A stretch of 64,000 nt of DNA from Ignavibacteriales bacterium. GTDB lineage: Bacteria; Bacteroidota; Ignavibacteria; Ignavibacteriales; Ignavibacteriaceae. Under the pieces are notes generated by a model that saw only the letters and a list, made by a program, of their open reading frames with translations, was not told where the DNA came from and did no database searches. The stretch spans positions 372,001 to 436,000 of the forward strand of contig JADJEI010000001.1 in the NCBI GenBank assembly GCA_016709155.1, read 5' to 3'. A program made the translations under genes and the position numbers. This document shows, piece after piece, positions 27,610 to 36,325 of this stretch (position 1 is the first letter of the stretch; each line of letters begins with the position of its first letter).

Positions 27610-28453
27610 AAATGATATCGAACAATGTCTCAACGATAAAATAACCTCGATCAACATTGTCTGCGGTGGATGTATAAATCAAACATTTCAGATTAAAACA
27701 GAGTCAGACCATATTTATTTTATTAAAATAAATATTGATCCTCCTCAAAATATGTTTGCCGCAGAGGCAGCAGGCTTAGATGAATTACGAAAACCAAATG
27801 CTTTTAAAATACCCCGAGTAATTAAAGCTGCACCAAATTATTTAATCCTTGAAAATATACCTGCCGGAATAAAGTCTAAATATTTCTGGGAAGATTTCGG
27901 AAGATCATTCGCACAACTTCACAAGTTCACTGCGAAATCATTTGGTTTTTACACAGACAATTTTCTCGGATCAAACTTACAAATCAACCATTCAGAAGCA
28001 TCATCAAATTGGTCTGATTTCTTTTTTACAAATAGGCTGTTATTTCAATTCAAACTTGCTGAAAAGAACTATTTAATTGATCCATATTTCCGAAATAGCT
28101 TTATCAAGTTAGAAAAAAGAATCAATAGTATTCTTGATGATCAAGTTTTGCCGTCACTGCTGCATGGAGATTTGTGGTCAGGAAATTTTATAGTTTCAGT
28201 GGATGGATCGGCATGGTTGATTGATCCGGCAGTCTATTATGGTCACCGCGAAGCAGACTTGGCATTGACTAAACTGTTTGGTGGATTCAACAATGCTTTC
28301 TACGAAAGTTACAATAATGAATTTCCATTAGATGAGGGTTATGAATATCGGGAAAGTATTTACAAACTTTATCACGTTTTAAATCATCTTAACTTATTTG
28401 GGAAAGGTTATTATCAGCAGGCAATTTTATTAATGAATTTTTATTTAAAATAA
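27590..28453 (+). CDS. Fructosamine kinase family protein
   Basis: 287 residues with the aminoglycoside-phosphotransferase-type fold of fructosamine-3-kinases: HGDLWSGNFIVSVDGSAWLIDPAVYYGHREADLALTKL split over motifs HGDLWSGN (catalytic Asp) and IDPAVYYGHRE (metal-binding Asp). It would phosphorylate glycated amines to destabilise them (protein deglycation). Pairing of this gene with a LMW-PTP is common in bacteria, which supports a protein-repair role for both. Confidence 0.88.
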   Translation: MINQIIKNDIEQCLNDKITSINIVCGGCINQTFQIKTESDHIYFIKINIDPPQNMFAAEAAGLDELRKPNAFKIPRVIKAAPNYLILENIPAGIKSKYFWEDFGRSFAQLHKFTAKSFGFYTDNFLGSNLQINHSEASSNWSDFFFTNRLLFQFKLAEKNYLIDPYFRNSFIKLEKRINSILDDQVLPSLLHGDLWSGNFIVSVDGSAWLIDPAVYYGHREADLALTKLFGGFNNAFYESYNNEFPLDEGYEYRESIYKLYHVLNHLNLFGKGYYQQAILLMNFYLK

Positions 28454-28456
28454 ACT

Positions 28457-28592
28457 GAGGAGGCTGTCTCAAAAGTCTAATTTTGTCAGTCTGAGCTTGT
28501 CGAAGACTTATGGCAATGCCATACTGAATTCACACTTCGATGGCATTGCCACTCAGTGTGACAGTAAAAATTACTTTTGAGACAGCCTCCTC
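28457..28592. mobile_element. MITE-like element with perfect 20-bp terminal inverted repeats
   Basis: Ends are GAGGAGGCTGTCTCAAAAGT at 28457-28476 and its exact reverse complement at 28573-28592. The 136-bp element has no ORF. Inside are GTCAGTCTGAGCTTGTCGA and two ATGGCA(A/T)TGCCA palindromes. It lies between converging genes and may also terminate both. Confidence 0.65.
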
Positions 28593-28601
28593 TCGAATAG
28601 A

Positions 28602-29441
28602 TCAATTAAAATCTTGGATATCCACCATCTCAACATCAAAAATTAAAACAGAGTTAGCCGGTATTTTTCCCATCGCCATCGAACCGTATGCGAGCTGAGG
28701 CGGAATTATGAATTGAACTTTAGATCCTTTTTTCATCAACATCAGCCCTTCTTCCCAACCTTTGATAACTTGACCTTGACCAAGTACAAAAGTTATCGGT
28801 TCATTTCTTTCTACAGAACTATCGAAAATTGTTCCATCTTTTAGATAGCCAGAATAATTAACTGTTACAACTTTACCGGAACCCGCTGGATCACCACTAC
28901 CTTCACTTAAGATAATATATTTTATTCCGCTGGCAGTCGTTAGTATTTTAGTTGTGTCAACCTCCCACCTTGTAACTTTAGGCGGAACTTTTGCATCTAC
29001 TAATGTAATTTGCATTTTCAAATCTGAGTTTGGTGGAACTTGACCCCCGGGGTTTTCAGCATAAGCTACTTTGCCAGGAATAATTATCGTTCGTGTACCG
29101 CCTATTTTCATTCCGATAATCGCTTCATCACTGCCATTTATAAATGCTTGTCTGCCAAGAATAAATTTAAGTGGTTTCTGTGAAAGTCGTGTATCTGCAA
29201 CCTTGGATGCTTTTCTAGTAGAATCGAGATTCCAATTTTCATAAAGATTGGTTGAATCTTTTATTAACCAAATATTAAAATGAACATTTACTAAATCACC
29301 GGCTTTAGCAATATTTCCTGTGCCAAGTGTGTCATCATAAATCTGAACACCCGATTTTAAAGTAACGACATCAGGTGTTTTATCACAGCCGCCAAGAATC
29401 ATTGCTAATAAAACAAAAACTATACTTGAATAATAACGCAT
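28602..29441 (-). CDS. Lipoprotein with two FKBP-type peptidyl-prolyl isomerase domains
   Basis: 279 residues. Lipobox MILGGC (Cys19). Domain 1 (about 30-150) has VNVHFNIWLI, FILGRQAFINGSDEAIIGMK and YAENPGGQVPPNSDL; domain 2 (about 165-277) has VTVNYSGYLKDGTIFDSS, FVLGQGQVIKGWEEGL and QLAYGSMAMGKIPANSVLIF. Domain 2 keeps the usual active-site residues; domain 1 is more divergent. It would speed prolyl isomerisation of envelope or secreted proteins. Confidence 0.9.
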   Translation of the reverse strand: MRYYSSIVFVLLAMILGGCDKTPDVVTLKSGVQIYDDTLGTGNIAKAGDLVNVHFNIWLIKDSTNLYENWNLDSTRKASKVADTRLSQKPLKFILGRQAFINGSDEAIIGMKIGGTRTIIIPGKVAYAENPGGQVPPNSDLKMQITLVDAKVPPKVTRWEVDTTKILTTASGIKYIILSEGSGDPAGSGKVVTVNYSGYLKDGTIFDSSVERNEPITFVLGQGQVIKGWEEGLMLMKKGSKVQFIIPPQLAYGSMAMGKIPANSVLIFDVEMVDIQDFN

Positions 29442-29555
29442 AGAGAAACCTTTCTTTTTTCGGTTAAAATATATTGGTAAACGAGAGTGACATTATAACC
29501 ACGAATGAATTATTTTTGATTACCATTTAATTGTAAAAATATATTGTACAAATTT

Positions 29556-30254
29556 ATGAAAACAATTTTCATTATAACGTTATTTTTTTATTTCGTGTTA
29601 TTAGATCTATTTCAAACACTAAGTGCGGATTTTAGCTCAATTCCTGTTAATAGCATGAATGAGAATAGTATTAAATTTATTTTACAGGATTCGTTGATGA
29701 ACTTAAAAAAACAAGCAATAGTTGATTGCGATTACTCACTTGAAGAAGCATTGATAGGCTCTGCAGCGTCTGATGATATTAAGAATAATCTGGCTTTAGT
29801 TGATGTTTATTACTATTCGTTCGATGAGAAAATTCACAAAGGTCAAATTGTTATTCATAGGTTTCTTGCAAAAGATATCATTGAGATATTTGACCTCATC
29901 TTGCTAAATAAATTTCCAATCTCAAAAGTAATTCCAATTGTAAGCTATAATTGGTCGGATAATTTCTCTATGAACGACAATAACACTTCTTGTTTCAACC
30001 ATCGTTTGGTTGCAGGAACAAAAAAAATATCAAATCACGCTTATGGTCTTGCGATAGATATAAACCCGAAATTAAATCCATATATAAAAGGCAGCCGTAT
30101 CAGTCCGGAGGGTGCAAAATATGATTCCAAAATTCCAGGCACTATCCTACCTGATTCATTATTAGTGAATTCTTTTAAAAAGCGTGGTTGGACATGGGGT
30201 GGTGATTGGATCACCCGCAAAGATTACCAGCATTTTGAAAAAATAATTGAATAA
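29556..30254 (+). CDS. M15 family D-Ala-D-Ala carboxypeptidase-like peptidase
   Basis: About 232 residues from ATG 29556, with a signal sequence (MKTIFIITLFFYFVLL). Zn ligands of the M15 family are visible near the C-terminus: SNHAYGLAIDINP (His and Asp) and DYQHFEKI (His), with RGWTWGGDW between. It probably cuts peptidoglycan stem peptides in the periplasm. The gene ends four bases before the convergent esterase gene. Confidence 0.85.
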   Translation: MKTIFIITLFFYFVLLDLFQTLSADFSSIPVNSMNENSIKFILQDSLMNLKKQAIVDCDYSLEEALIGSAASDDIKNNLALVDVYYYSFDEKIHKGQIVIHRFLAKDIIEIFDLILLNKFPISKVIPIVSYNWSDNFSMNDNNTSCFNHRLVAGTKKISNHAYGLAIDINPKLNPYIKGSRISPEGAKYDSKIPGTILPDSLLVNSFKKRGWTWGGDWITRKDYQHFEKIIE

Positions 30255-30257
30255 ATC

Positions 30258-31400
30258 TTAATCTAAATTTTTATCAAAAAGAAATTTTAGCATACGCCAG
30301 ACTCTTTTTGACCAGTCTCTTTCGGAGTGTTGAGCATTGTAATATTTATACCAAAATAAATTACTGCCCAATTGATAATTTTTATTTTGCAGAGCGATTA
30401 GCATATCATCAATTCCCGGTTGGAGTTCACTCTCTAATCCAACCTCTCCGTTATCAATATAAATATTTATCGGTTTATGATCACCTTGATAGTTTTCAAC
30501 TGTAGATACATAATTTATATCACTGATTTTGAATGCAGGTGAAACACAAATTGCTTTTGAAAATATTTCGGGGTATTCCCAGAGGAGCATAAATGATATC
30601 AACCCACCCATTGAGGATCCGCCAACAAATGTATTTTCACGCTGCGGCAATGTACGATAGAGTGAATCAATCAATGGTTTAATTTTATTTACAAGAAGAT
30701 TCATATATGCAGTACCAGTGTCACCTGGTGAATATTCCTGCCATCTATATTTAGTATTATAAATGCCAACAATAATTAATTCATCTATCATACCGAGTTT
30801 AATAAGACTATCTGCAACCTCATCAAATCTCCAATCGTAACCGAACGATGAAGTGGATGGATCAAAAACATTTTGACCATCTTGAAAGTAAAGCACCGGG
30901 AAACGCTTTTCACTGTTTATTGAGTAGGATGGTGGAAACCAGATTATTATATCTCTTGGGTCAAGTATTCCGGGTTGATAATTTTTTAGGTATTCTACTG
31001 TCCCAGTAATTTGTCCATGAATTATTTGCTTGAACTGATCTTTCCAGCCGGTGATTTTAATAACTACTGTTGTATCACAACAAGTTTTTAGGAAAGAATT
31101 TTTAGGAATCGATCCATCTGATTCTACCGCTTCCTTATCCCATGATCCACGAGTAACTTTATATTCTATATTTTCGCCCGCAGAAAACATAATAGATTTT
31201 GAATAGGTAGTATCGTTAACCCGATTTAGGAAGATTTTTCCGGCGTCCCAATTACCAAGTTCAGTATTGTTTCCTGAAATCGAAACGTGTTCTGAATCAG
31301 CAAGTGCATGCGTGATTACAATAAATTGAACCACCACCTTTTGTTGGGCTGATAATAAAATACTATAAATAAAAAATGATAGAATGAAATTCCTTATCAT
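30258..31400 (-). CDS. Secreted esterase (EstD/Fes-like) with N-terminal CBM20-like domain
   Basis: 380 residues, signal peptide to about 18 (LLSAQ). Residues 20-120 resemble a starch-binding CBM20 fold (VSISGNNTELGNWDAGKIFL...KVTRGSWDKEA). Residues 140-375 are an alpha/beta hydrolase of the esterase D type with nucleophile motif GGSSMGG, preceded by FPVLYFQDGQNVFD. The catalytic His is likely in AQHSERDW. Substrate unknown; relatives hydrolyse siderophore or carbohydrate esters. Confidence 0.82.
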   Translation of the reverse strand: MIRNFILSFFIYSILLSAQQKVVVQFIVITHALADSEHVSISGNNTELGNWDAGKIFLNRVNDTTYSKSIMFSAGENIEYKVTRGSWDKEAVESDGSIPKNSFLKTCCDTTVVIKITGWKDQFKQIIHGQITGTVEYLKNYQPGILDPRDIIIWFPPSYSINSEKRFPVLYFQDGQNVFDPSTSSFGYDWRFDEVADSLIKLGMIDELIIVGIYNTKYRWQEYSPGDTGTAYMNLLVNKIKPLIDSLYRTLPQRENTFVGGSSMGGLISFMLLWEYPEIFSKAICVSPAFKISDINYVSTVENYQGDHKPINIYIDNGEVGLESELQPGIDDMLIALQNKNYQLGSNLFWYKYYNAQHSERDWSKRVWRMLKFLFDKNLD

Positions 31401-31447
31401 AATTCCCTTATTAAATTCCGAACTTTATAAATTAATTTTACTTCTGA

Positions 31448-33337
31448 TTATTTCAGTTCATAAAAATTATTTTTTCTATTTGAATCTGGAATTATATTTG
31501 ATCCAAGTTCAACTTTAGAAACTTCACCTTCGGCAGATATTGAAATTGTAGTCGAAGTTTTGCCATCCATCCAAACATCGGCTTGAGCTTCAATTGAATT
31601 AACAATTTCACCATTACTATTCTTTAGTGATACAATAATTGGAACAGGCATACTACCAATTTTTTCAACAGTTACTTCATAATCATTTCCATCTCTTTTC
31701 ACATCTGATATTGAAAGATCGGGATAACCATTTTCGAAGAACCATGGATTCCAGAACCAATTCAGGTTTCTACCGGAAACTTCATTGAATGTATGAAAGA
31801 AATCATATGGTATTGGATGCTTACCATGCCAGCGGTTTATATACTCTTTATAAACTTCACCAAATTTTTCTTTACCAAGCATTTTACGAAGAATATCGTA
31901 TGAAATACCTGGACGCGAATATGCTTGTGTTCTGTAAGTGTTTCCATGAGTTTGATTCGAGGGGGTGACAAGCGGAAGTTCCATTTCATCACCTGCAAAA
32001 TTTTCATAGCTTCTAACATTCCAGCCGCGCGGAGAATTACCTTCCACCATCCTTTCTTGAATATCAAATGGAATAAATACCGCCATACCTTCATCCATCC
32101 ATGCATATTTTCGCTCATTGATTCCCATGTAGAAAGGAAAGTACTGATGTGCAAGTTCGTGAGATGTAACTCCAAATGTGCCGGCAAGGGAATTTGTAGA
32201 TCCATTATTTACAATCATCGGGAATTCCATTCCGCCTGCGCCGTTAAAAACTGTTTGACTTGGAAATGGAAATGGTACACCCGGTAATTCTTTCGAATAA
32301 TATTCAAGCGATTTCATTGCGAAATATGCAACATCTTTAAAATCTTTTGAAGATGGATTATAAGCTGCAGTAATATAAATTCTTCTTTTAGTTTTGTCAT
32401 CAACAACAAGACTAAGTGCATCCCACTGATAATGATCACTAATACCAAATGCGAAGTCTGTCACTCCCTGTGCTTTGAAATTCCACATATTCGTAGAACT
32501 GGATGAATTAAAAATATTTCCTTCTTTCAAATCCTTTTCAGTTACAATACGAATTACAGAATCACTTTGATGAGCCTTGTTAAATAAGTTAAAATATTTT
32601 TCATTCAAGACTTGATTTGCATTTTGAAGTTCACCGGTAGCCCAAATTCCAAAATTATTTGGGACAGTGATGTTTACATCAAAATTGCAAAAATCATTAT
32701 ACATTTCGTGCTGACCTGTGTAGTCAATCATATCCCAGCCATCAATATCATCATAGACAGAAACCTGAGGGTACCAATAAGCAATAAAGTAAGAAGTAGA
32801 ATCATATTTACCCATGCGAGGGTTTTGCCCGGCAGGAATTTGCACCTCCCATTGTATTTTTATTTGATTACTTGAATTTGGATTTATCGGTTGTGAAAGC
32901 AGCACCGCTAAATTGGTTGAGGTATTTCGTACTGAGTCACGACTATTCCAATTAATATTTTTATTATTTATTTGAAACGCTTTCAAAATAACACCATCCG
33001 TAATAGAAGCTTCTTCAAGCGTGAAATCTCTTGCGCTTTCTTTTTTATTCATATTTTGATAGAGCCTTATTACAAATCGCTTGAGTGTATCGGGACTATT
33101 ATTGTAATATGTAATTTCTTCTTCCCCCTTTAGCATTCCTGTAGTAGGATCGAACTTTGCATTGATTTTATAATCAGATGAATTCTGCCAATAACTTTCC
33201 CCGGGCTTTCCATCAAATGAGCGTGTGTTTTTGCTGTAAGCATCAAGAATATTTCTTGGGATATAAAATGAGGACTGAGCTGAGGCTGATCCAATTAATA
33301 AAATTGATATCAGAACAAAAGAAAAATATTTGAACAT
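31448..33337 (-). CDS. M1 family zinc metallopeptidase, secreted
   Basis: 629 residues, signal peptide ending SASAQ (about 20). The gluzincin motif HELAHQYF with the downstream Glu in WMDEGMAVF forms the Zn site; GAGGMEFPMIVNNG corresponds to the GxMEN exopeptidase motif. The N-terminal beta-saddle domain (KFDPTTGMLKGEEEITYYN) is intact. It is an exported aminopeptidase, probably nutritional. It shares the strand with ruvB upstream. Confidence 0.9.
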   Translation of the reverse strand: MFKYFSFVLISILLIGSASAQSSFYIPRNILDAYSKNTRSFDGKPGESYWQNSSDYKINAKFDPTTGMLKGEEEITYYNNSPDTLKRFVIRLYQNMNKKESARDFTLEEASITDGVILKAFQINNKNINWNSRDSVRNTSTNLAVLLSQPINPNSSNQIKIQWEVQIPAGQNPRMGKYDSTSYFIAYWYPQVSVYDDIDGWDMIDYTGQHEMYNDFCNFDVNITVPNNFGIWATGELQNANQVLNEKYFNLFNKAHQSDSVIRIVTEKDLKEGNIFNSSSSTNMWNFKAQGVTDFAFGISDHYQWDALSLVVDDKTKRRIYITAAYNPSSKDFKDVAYFAMKSLEYYSKELPGVPFPFPSQTVFNGAGGMEFPMIVNNGSTNSLAGTFGVTSHELAHQYFPFYMGINERKYAWMDEGMAVFIPFDIQERMVEGNSPRGWNVRSYENFAGDEMELPLVTPSNQTHGNTYRTQAYSRPGISYDILRKMLGKEKFGEVYKEYINRWHGKHPIPYDFFHTFNEVSGRNLNWFWNPWFFENGYPDLSISDVKRDGNDYEVTVEKIGSMPVPIIVSLKNSNGEIVNSIEAQADVWMDGKTSTTISISAEGEVSKVELGSNIIPDSNRKNNFYELK

Positions 33338-33370
33338 GATTTCTCCAGGATAAGATTGTTAAAGATTGTT

Positions 33371-34405
33371 TTAATCGTCATTGAATAGACTTGTTGATGA
33401 TTCAGACTTAAACTTTTTTCTGCCAAACCTTTTATATGCTAATTCTGTTACTTCCCTGCCGCGCGGTGTACGGTTTATAAATCCTTGCTGAATCAGAAAT
33501 GGTTCATAGACTTCTTCAATAGTGCCGGCATCTTCATTAACTGCAACCGAAAGTGTGTTTAGCCCAACGGGTCCGCCGTTGTATTTTTCCATAATTGTAA
33601 GAATAATTTCTTTATCCATTTCATCAAGACCAAATTCATCAACTTCGAGAGCAGCGAGTGCAGTTTTAGAAATTTCTATATCAATTGTATCCTTGTTCTC
33701 AAAATCAGCAAAGTCACGCGTTCGTCTTAAAAGTCTGTTTGCAATTCGAGGAGTTCCTCTTGAACGCTTGGCAATTTCGACAGCGGCAGCGGCATCAATT
33801 TTAATATTTAGAATTTTTGCGGAACGATTCACAATTCCTGTTAAAGTTTCTGAATCATAATAATCTAATCTAAACTTGATACCGAACCGATCACGCAAGG
33901 GAGAGGTAAGCATTCCTGCACGGGTTGTTGCACCAACGAGTGTGTATTTCGGTAAACTGATTTGTACTGTTCGTGCATTCGGTCCGCTGTCAATCATAAT
34001 GTCAAGTTTATAATCTTCCATAGCAGAATAAAGATACTCTTCCACTACAGGGCTTAAGCGATGTATCTCATCTATAAATAATACCGAGTGCTCTTCAAGA
34101 TTTGTCAATATGCCGGCGAGGTCTCCGGGCTTTTCCATCACGGGACCGGAAGTTACTTTGCATTTTACTCCGAGTTCATTTGCAATAATATTTGCAAGTG
34201 TTGTTTTGCCTAATCCCGGAGGTCCGGTTAATAAAACATGATCAAGCGCATCGTTGCGTTTGGAGGCTGCGGAGATAAATACATTAAGGTTGGAGGTGAT
34301 TTTTGATTGCCCCATAAAATCCTTTAGGAATAAAGGGCGCAATGTTGTTTCGATTATTTTTTCTTCCGGCAGAGGTTCCGGTTGTGTCGAATTAGATTTT
34401 CTCAT
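33371..34405 (-). CDS. ruvB: Holliday junction branch-migration helicase RuvB
   Basis: 344 residues. AAA+ motifs: Walker A GPPGLGKTTLA, Walker B LFIDEIHRLSP, sensor GATTRAG and arginine finger SPLRDRFG; the C-terminal winged helix has EEVYEPFLIQQGFINRTPRG. Length and motif order are those of the family. RuvB drives branch migration with RuvA; ruvA is not next to it here. It starts six bases after the stop of the acyltransferase gene. Confidence 0.96.
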   Translation of the reverse strand: MRKSNSTQPEPLPEEKIIETTLRPLFLKDFMGQSKITSNLNVFISAASKRNDALDHVLLTGPPGLGKTTLANIIANELGVKCKVTSGPVMEKPGDLAGILTNLEEHSVLFIDEIHRLSPVVEEYLYSAMEDYKLDIMIDSGPNARTVQISLPKYTLVGATTRAGMLTSPLRDRFGIKFRLDYYDSETLTGIVNRSAKILNIKIDAAAAVEIAKRSRGTPRIANRLLRRTRDFADFENKDTIDIEISKTALAALEVDEFGLDEMDKEIILTIMEKYNGGPVGLNTLSVAVNEDAGTIEEVYEPFLIQQGFINRTPRGREVTELAYKRFGRKKFKSESSTSLFNDD

Positions 34406-34411
34406 TAAAAA

Positions 34412-35506
34412 TTATGTGACTAATTGTTTATTCTTAAACTTAAATTTATTTAAAACTAATACCATTAAAATCATTGCAGCGACCATCATTGCGGCGATTA
34501 ACACAGTTATCATCGGTGTTAATTTTTCTCCGAAGAGAACAAATAATCCCGGGTTCCATGCGCTTCCATAAAGTATCATTAAATGAACTACATAAATTAA
34601 CAAAGTATTTCGACCAAGAAGAATAAATATTTTTGGGATGTTTTCTATTTTGATTGAGATTAGTGAAACTATTCCCGTTAATAAAAGTACAAATCCCATT
34701 CGAAATGTAATCGTACTAAGAGTTTCATTCCATGGATGAATATTCCCGACAGGGTAGGGTATCAGATCATTTAAAACAAACGCAATTAACATAAAAACTG
34801 CGGCGGCAGTTGAAACGATATAACTGAAACGGGTAGTTTTAAATACCAAAGGATGATTAGCAAGATAACTTCCGAGCACCCCCCCGCAAATAACATAACC
34901 CGCCCAGGGAAATAACGGAAATAACGAACCGGTTTTGCTGTAAAAATATGCGGCTATGGGTTCGGGAAAATAATTCAACCAATTTATATCTTCTGTAAAT
35001 ATTGATAGAATAAAAAAAGCCGAGCCAATCATTCCAAAAAAATAGTAATCATTCAATTTTAGTTTTTCAGTTATAAAAGCAAGTATTAAAATGAACAATA
35101 ACCCGAAGCCGATAAGTTGAAGAACATCAATGGAAATAAAAATATTCCAGCTTTTAGCAGTCACTTCAGAAAAATCTACTATTGTGTAGGTGGGATATTT
35201 AAGCAGGTAGCCAAGGCTGACAAGAAGCAGCACCCGTTTAAATCCTTTTTCAACTCTCGGGTTTTTGAAATAAGAAGATTTGTTCAATCTAAACAAATAT
35301 GTAAAAACACTTCCTGCAGTGAAAAGAAAAATCGGAGCAGTCATACCGCGCATAAATAACCAGACAGCATATACAGGAGAATCTAAATCGCGAAAGGAAT
35401 TTCCCAAGAGCGCGTCAACCGTGTGCCCTTGAACCATTTGAAGTACGGCAAAAGTGCGTAATAAATCAATAAATATTATTCGATGTTTTTTTTCGGTATG
35501 CGTCAT
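34412..35506 (-). CDS. Membrane acyltransferase of the DUF1624/HGSNAT-like type
   Basis: 364 residues, about ten membrane segments. The N-terminal IIFIDLLRTFAVLQMVQGHT carries the conserved D/R and His typical of HGSNAT/DUF1624 and acyltransferase-3 membrane proteins; FPLFPWAGYVICGGVLGSYL and GRNTLLIYVVHLMILY are also characteristic. It likely transfers an acyl group across the inner membrane to a surface glycan. Substrate unknown. Transcribed towards ruvB. Confidence 0.75.
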   Translation of the reverse strand: MTHTEKKHRIIFIDLLRTFAVLQMVQGHTVDALLGNSFRDLDSPVYAVWLFMRGMTAPIFLFTAGSVFTYLFRLNKSSYFKNPRVEKGFKRVLLLVSLGYLLKYPTYTIVDFSEVTAKSWNIFISIDVLQLIGFGLLFILILAFITEKLKLNDYYFFGMIGSAFFILSIFTEDINWLNYFPEPIAAYFYSKTGSLFPLFPWAGYVICGGVLGSYLANHPLVFKTTRFSYIVSTAAAVFMLIAFVLNDLIPYPVGNIHPWNETLSTITFRMGFVLLLTGIVSLISIKIENIPKIFILLGRNTLLIYVVHLMILYGSAWNPGLFVLFGEKLTPMITVLIAAMMVAAMILMVLVLNKFKFKNKQLVT

Positions 35507-35760
35507 TTACATTAATTAAACTTTGCCGTTTGAACGTTTGAAATTACTCAATTTGTTTTAATTATTAAAAAAAGAACTCTCTGAAAAATTGGATTCAACT
35601 TTCAGAAGTTTCTAAATGAAGTTGCTTGTCAAATTCCATTTAACCTGGCAAAACTAGTCTTTGATAGATTACAACTTTAAGGGAAATATGGCGCATGTTT
35701 TATCGGGTACACCTAATTTCTCTTTAAAATTGCTAACTATTATTTCATTTTTTATAAATC
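35507..35760. other. Noncoding region upstream of the acyltransferase gene
   Basis: AT-rich; should hold the promoter of the - strand acyltransferase/ruvB genes. No gene seen. Confidence 0.4.
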
Positions 35761-35763
35761 CCT

Positions 35764-35958
35764 TTATTTTTTTTAAAAAAACCCCCTTTTTTTTAAAAAA
35801 TCCCTTCTTTTTTTTAAAAAACCCCTCAATTTTTTAAAAAATAACCTTTTTTTTTTAAAAAAATACCATTTTTTTTAAAAAAATATCCATTTTTTAAAAA
35901 AAAAAATTTTTTTTTTAAAAAAAAAAATTTTTTTATAAAAAAAAACTTATTTTTTTTT
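35764..35958. repeat. Nine phased T-run/A-run tracts, about 20-bp period
   Basis: T-run to A-run junctions lie at 35774, 35794, 35815, 35835, 35856, 35876, 35895, 35916 and 35934, i.e. spaced 18-21 bases. Each unit is T(5-10)A(4-11), with 4-8 bases of C-rich or mixed sequence between the first seven. Long A/T tracts repeated every two helical turns should give a rigid or curved segment. Confidence 0.85.
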
Positions 35959-35972
35959 CCTATCAAAAATCA

Positions 35973-36104
35973 CTATCACATTATTTTCGCTTCCTATCAG
36001 ATCATTTTTGCGAACTATCACATTATTTTCGCTTCCTATCAGATCATTTTCGCGAACTATCACATTATTTTTGCTCACTATCACTTTATTTTACCTCACT
36101 ATCA
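35973..36104. repeat. 21-bp direct repeat array, seven units (CTATCA-headed)
   Basis: CTATCA starts at 35973, 35994, 36015, 36036, 36057, 36078 and 36099, exactly 21 bases apart; an extra CTATCA is at 35960. Two unit types alternate: CTATCACATTATTTTCGC plus TTC, and CTATCAGATCATTTTTGC plus GAA. Confidence 0.88.
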
Positions 36105-36125
36105 AATGGATGTTAGAAAAATAAA

Positions 36126-36259
36126 GTGATAACTTACATAAATAATTAGATGGGAAGGAAAAATTATCTGACATTTTATAAAAATTAAGAGATGGGAAGT
36201 AAAATCAATTAGATAGTTTATGGAAAAATTTCGATAGTGTAGGGAAAGCGATTAGAGAC
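36126..36259. repeat. Inverted arm of the 21-bp array (GATAG-type units)
   Basis: GATAA, GATGG, GACAT, GATGG, GATAG, GATAG and GAGAC begin at 36128, 36149, 36170, 36191, 36212, 36233 and about 36255, again 21 bases apart. The segment GAAGTAAAATCAATTAGATA matches the reverse complement of the forward unit at most positions. The two arms mirror each other around 36115. Confidence 0.65.
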
Positions 36260-36263
36260 AGTC

Positions 36264-36306
36264 AAAAAAAAAGTGACCCCGTAAATAACCGGGGTCACTT
36301 TTATTA
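36264..36306 (-). terminator. Rho-independent terminator of dnaK
   Basis: On the - strand AAGTGACCCCG pairs with CGGGGTCACTT (36271-36281 with 36290-36300), loop of 8, followed by a run of T. It lies 26 bases after the dnaK stop. Confidence 0.9.
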
Positions 36307-36325
36307 AAGTTAGATGAAAAAAAGA

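Noticed and set aside
35960..36259. CRISPR array
   Set aside because: Units are contiguous at 21 bp with no unique spacers, and the second half is inverted; no cas genes are nearby.
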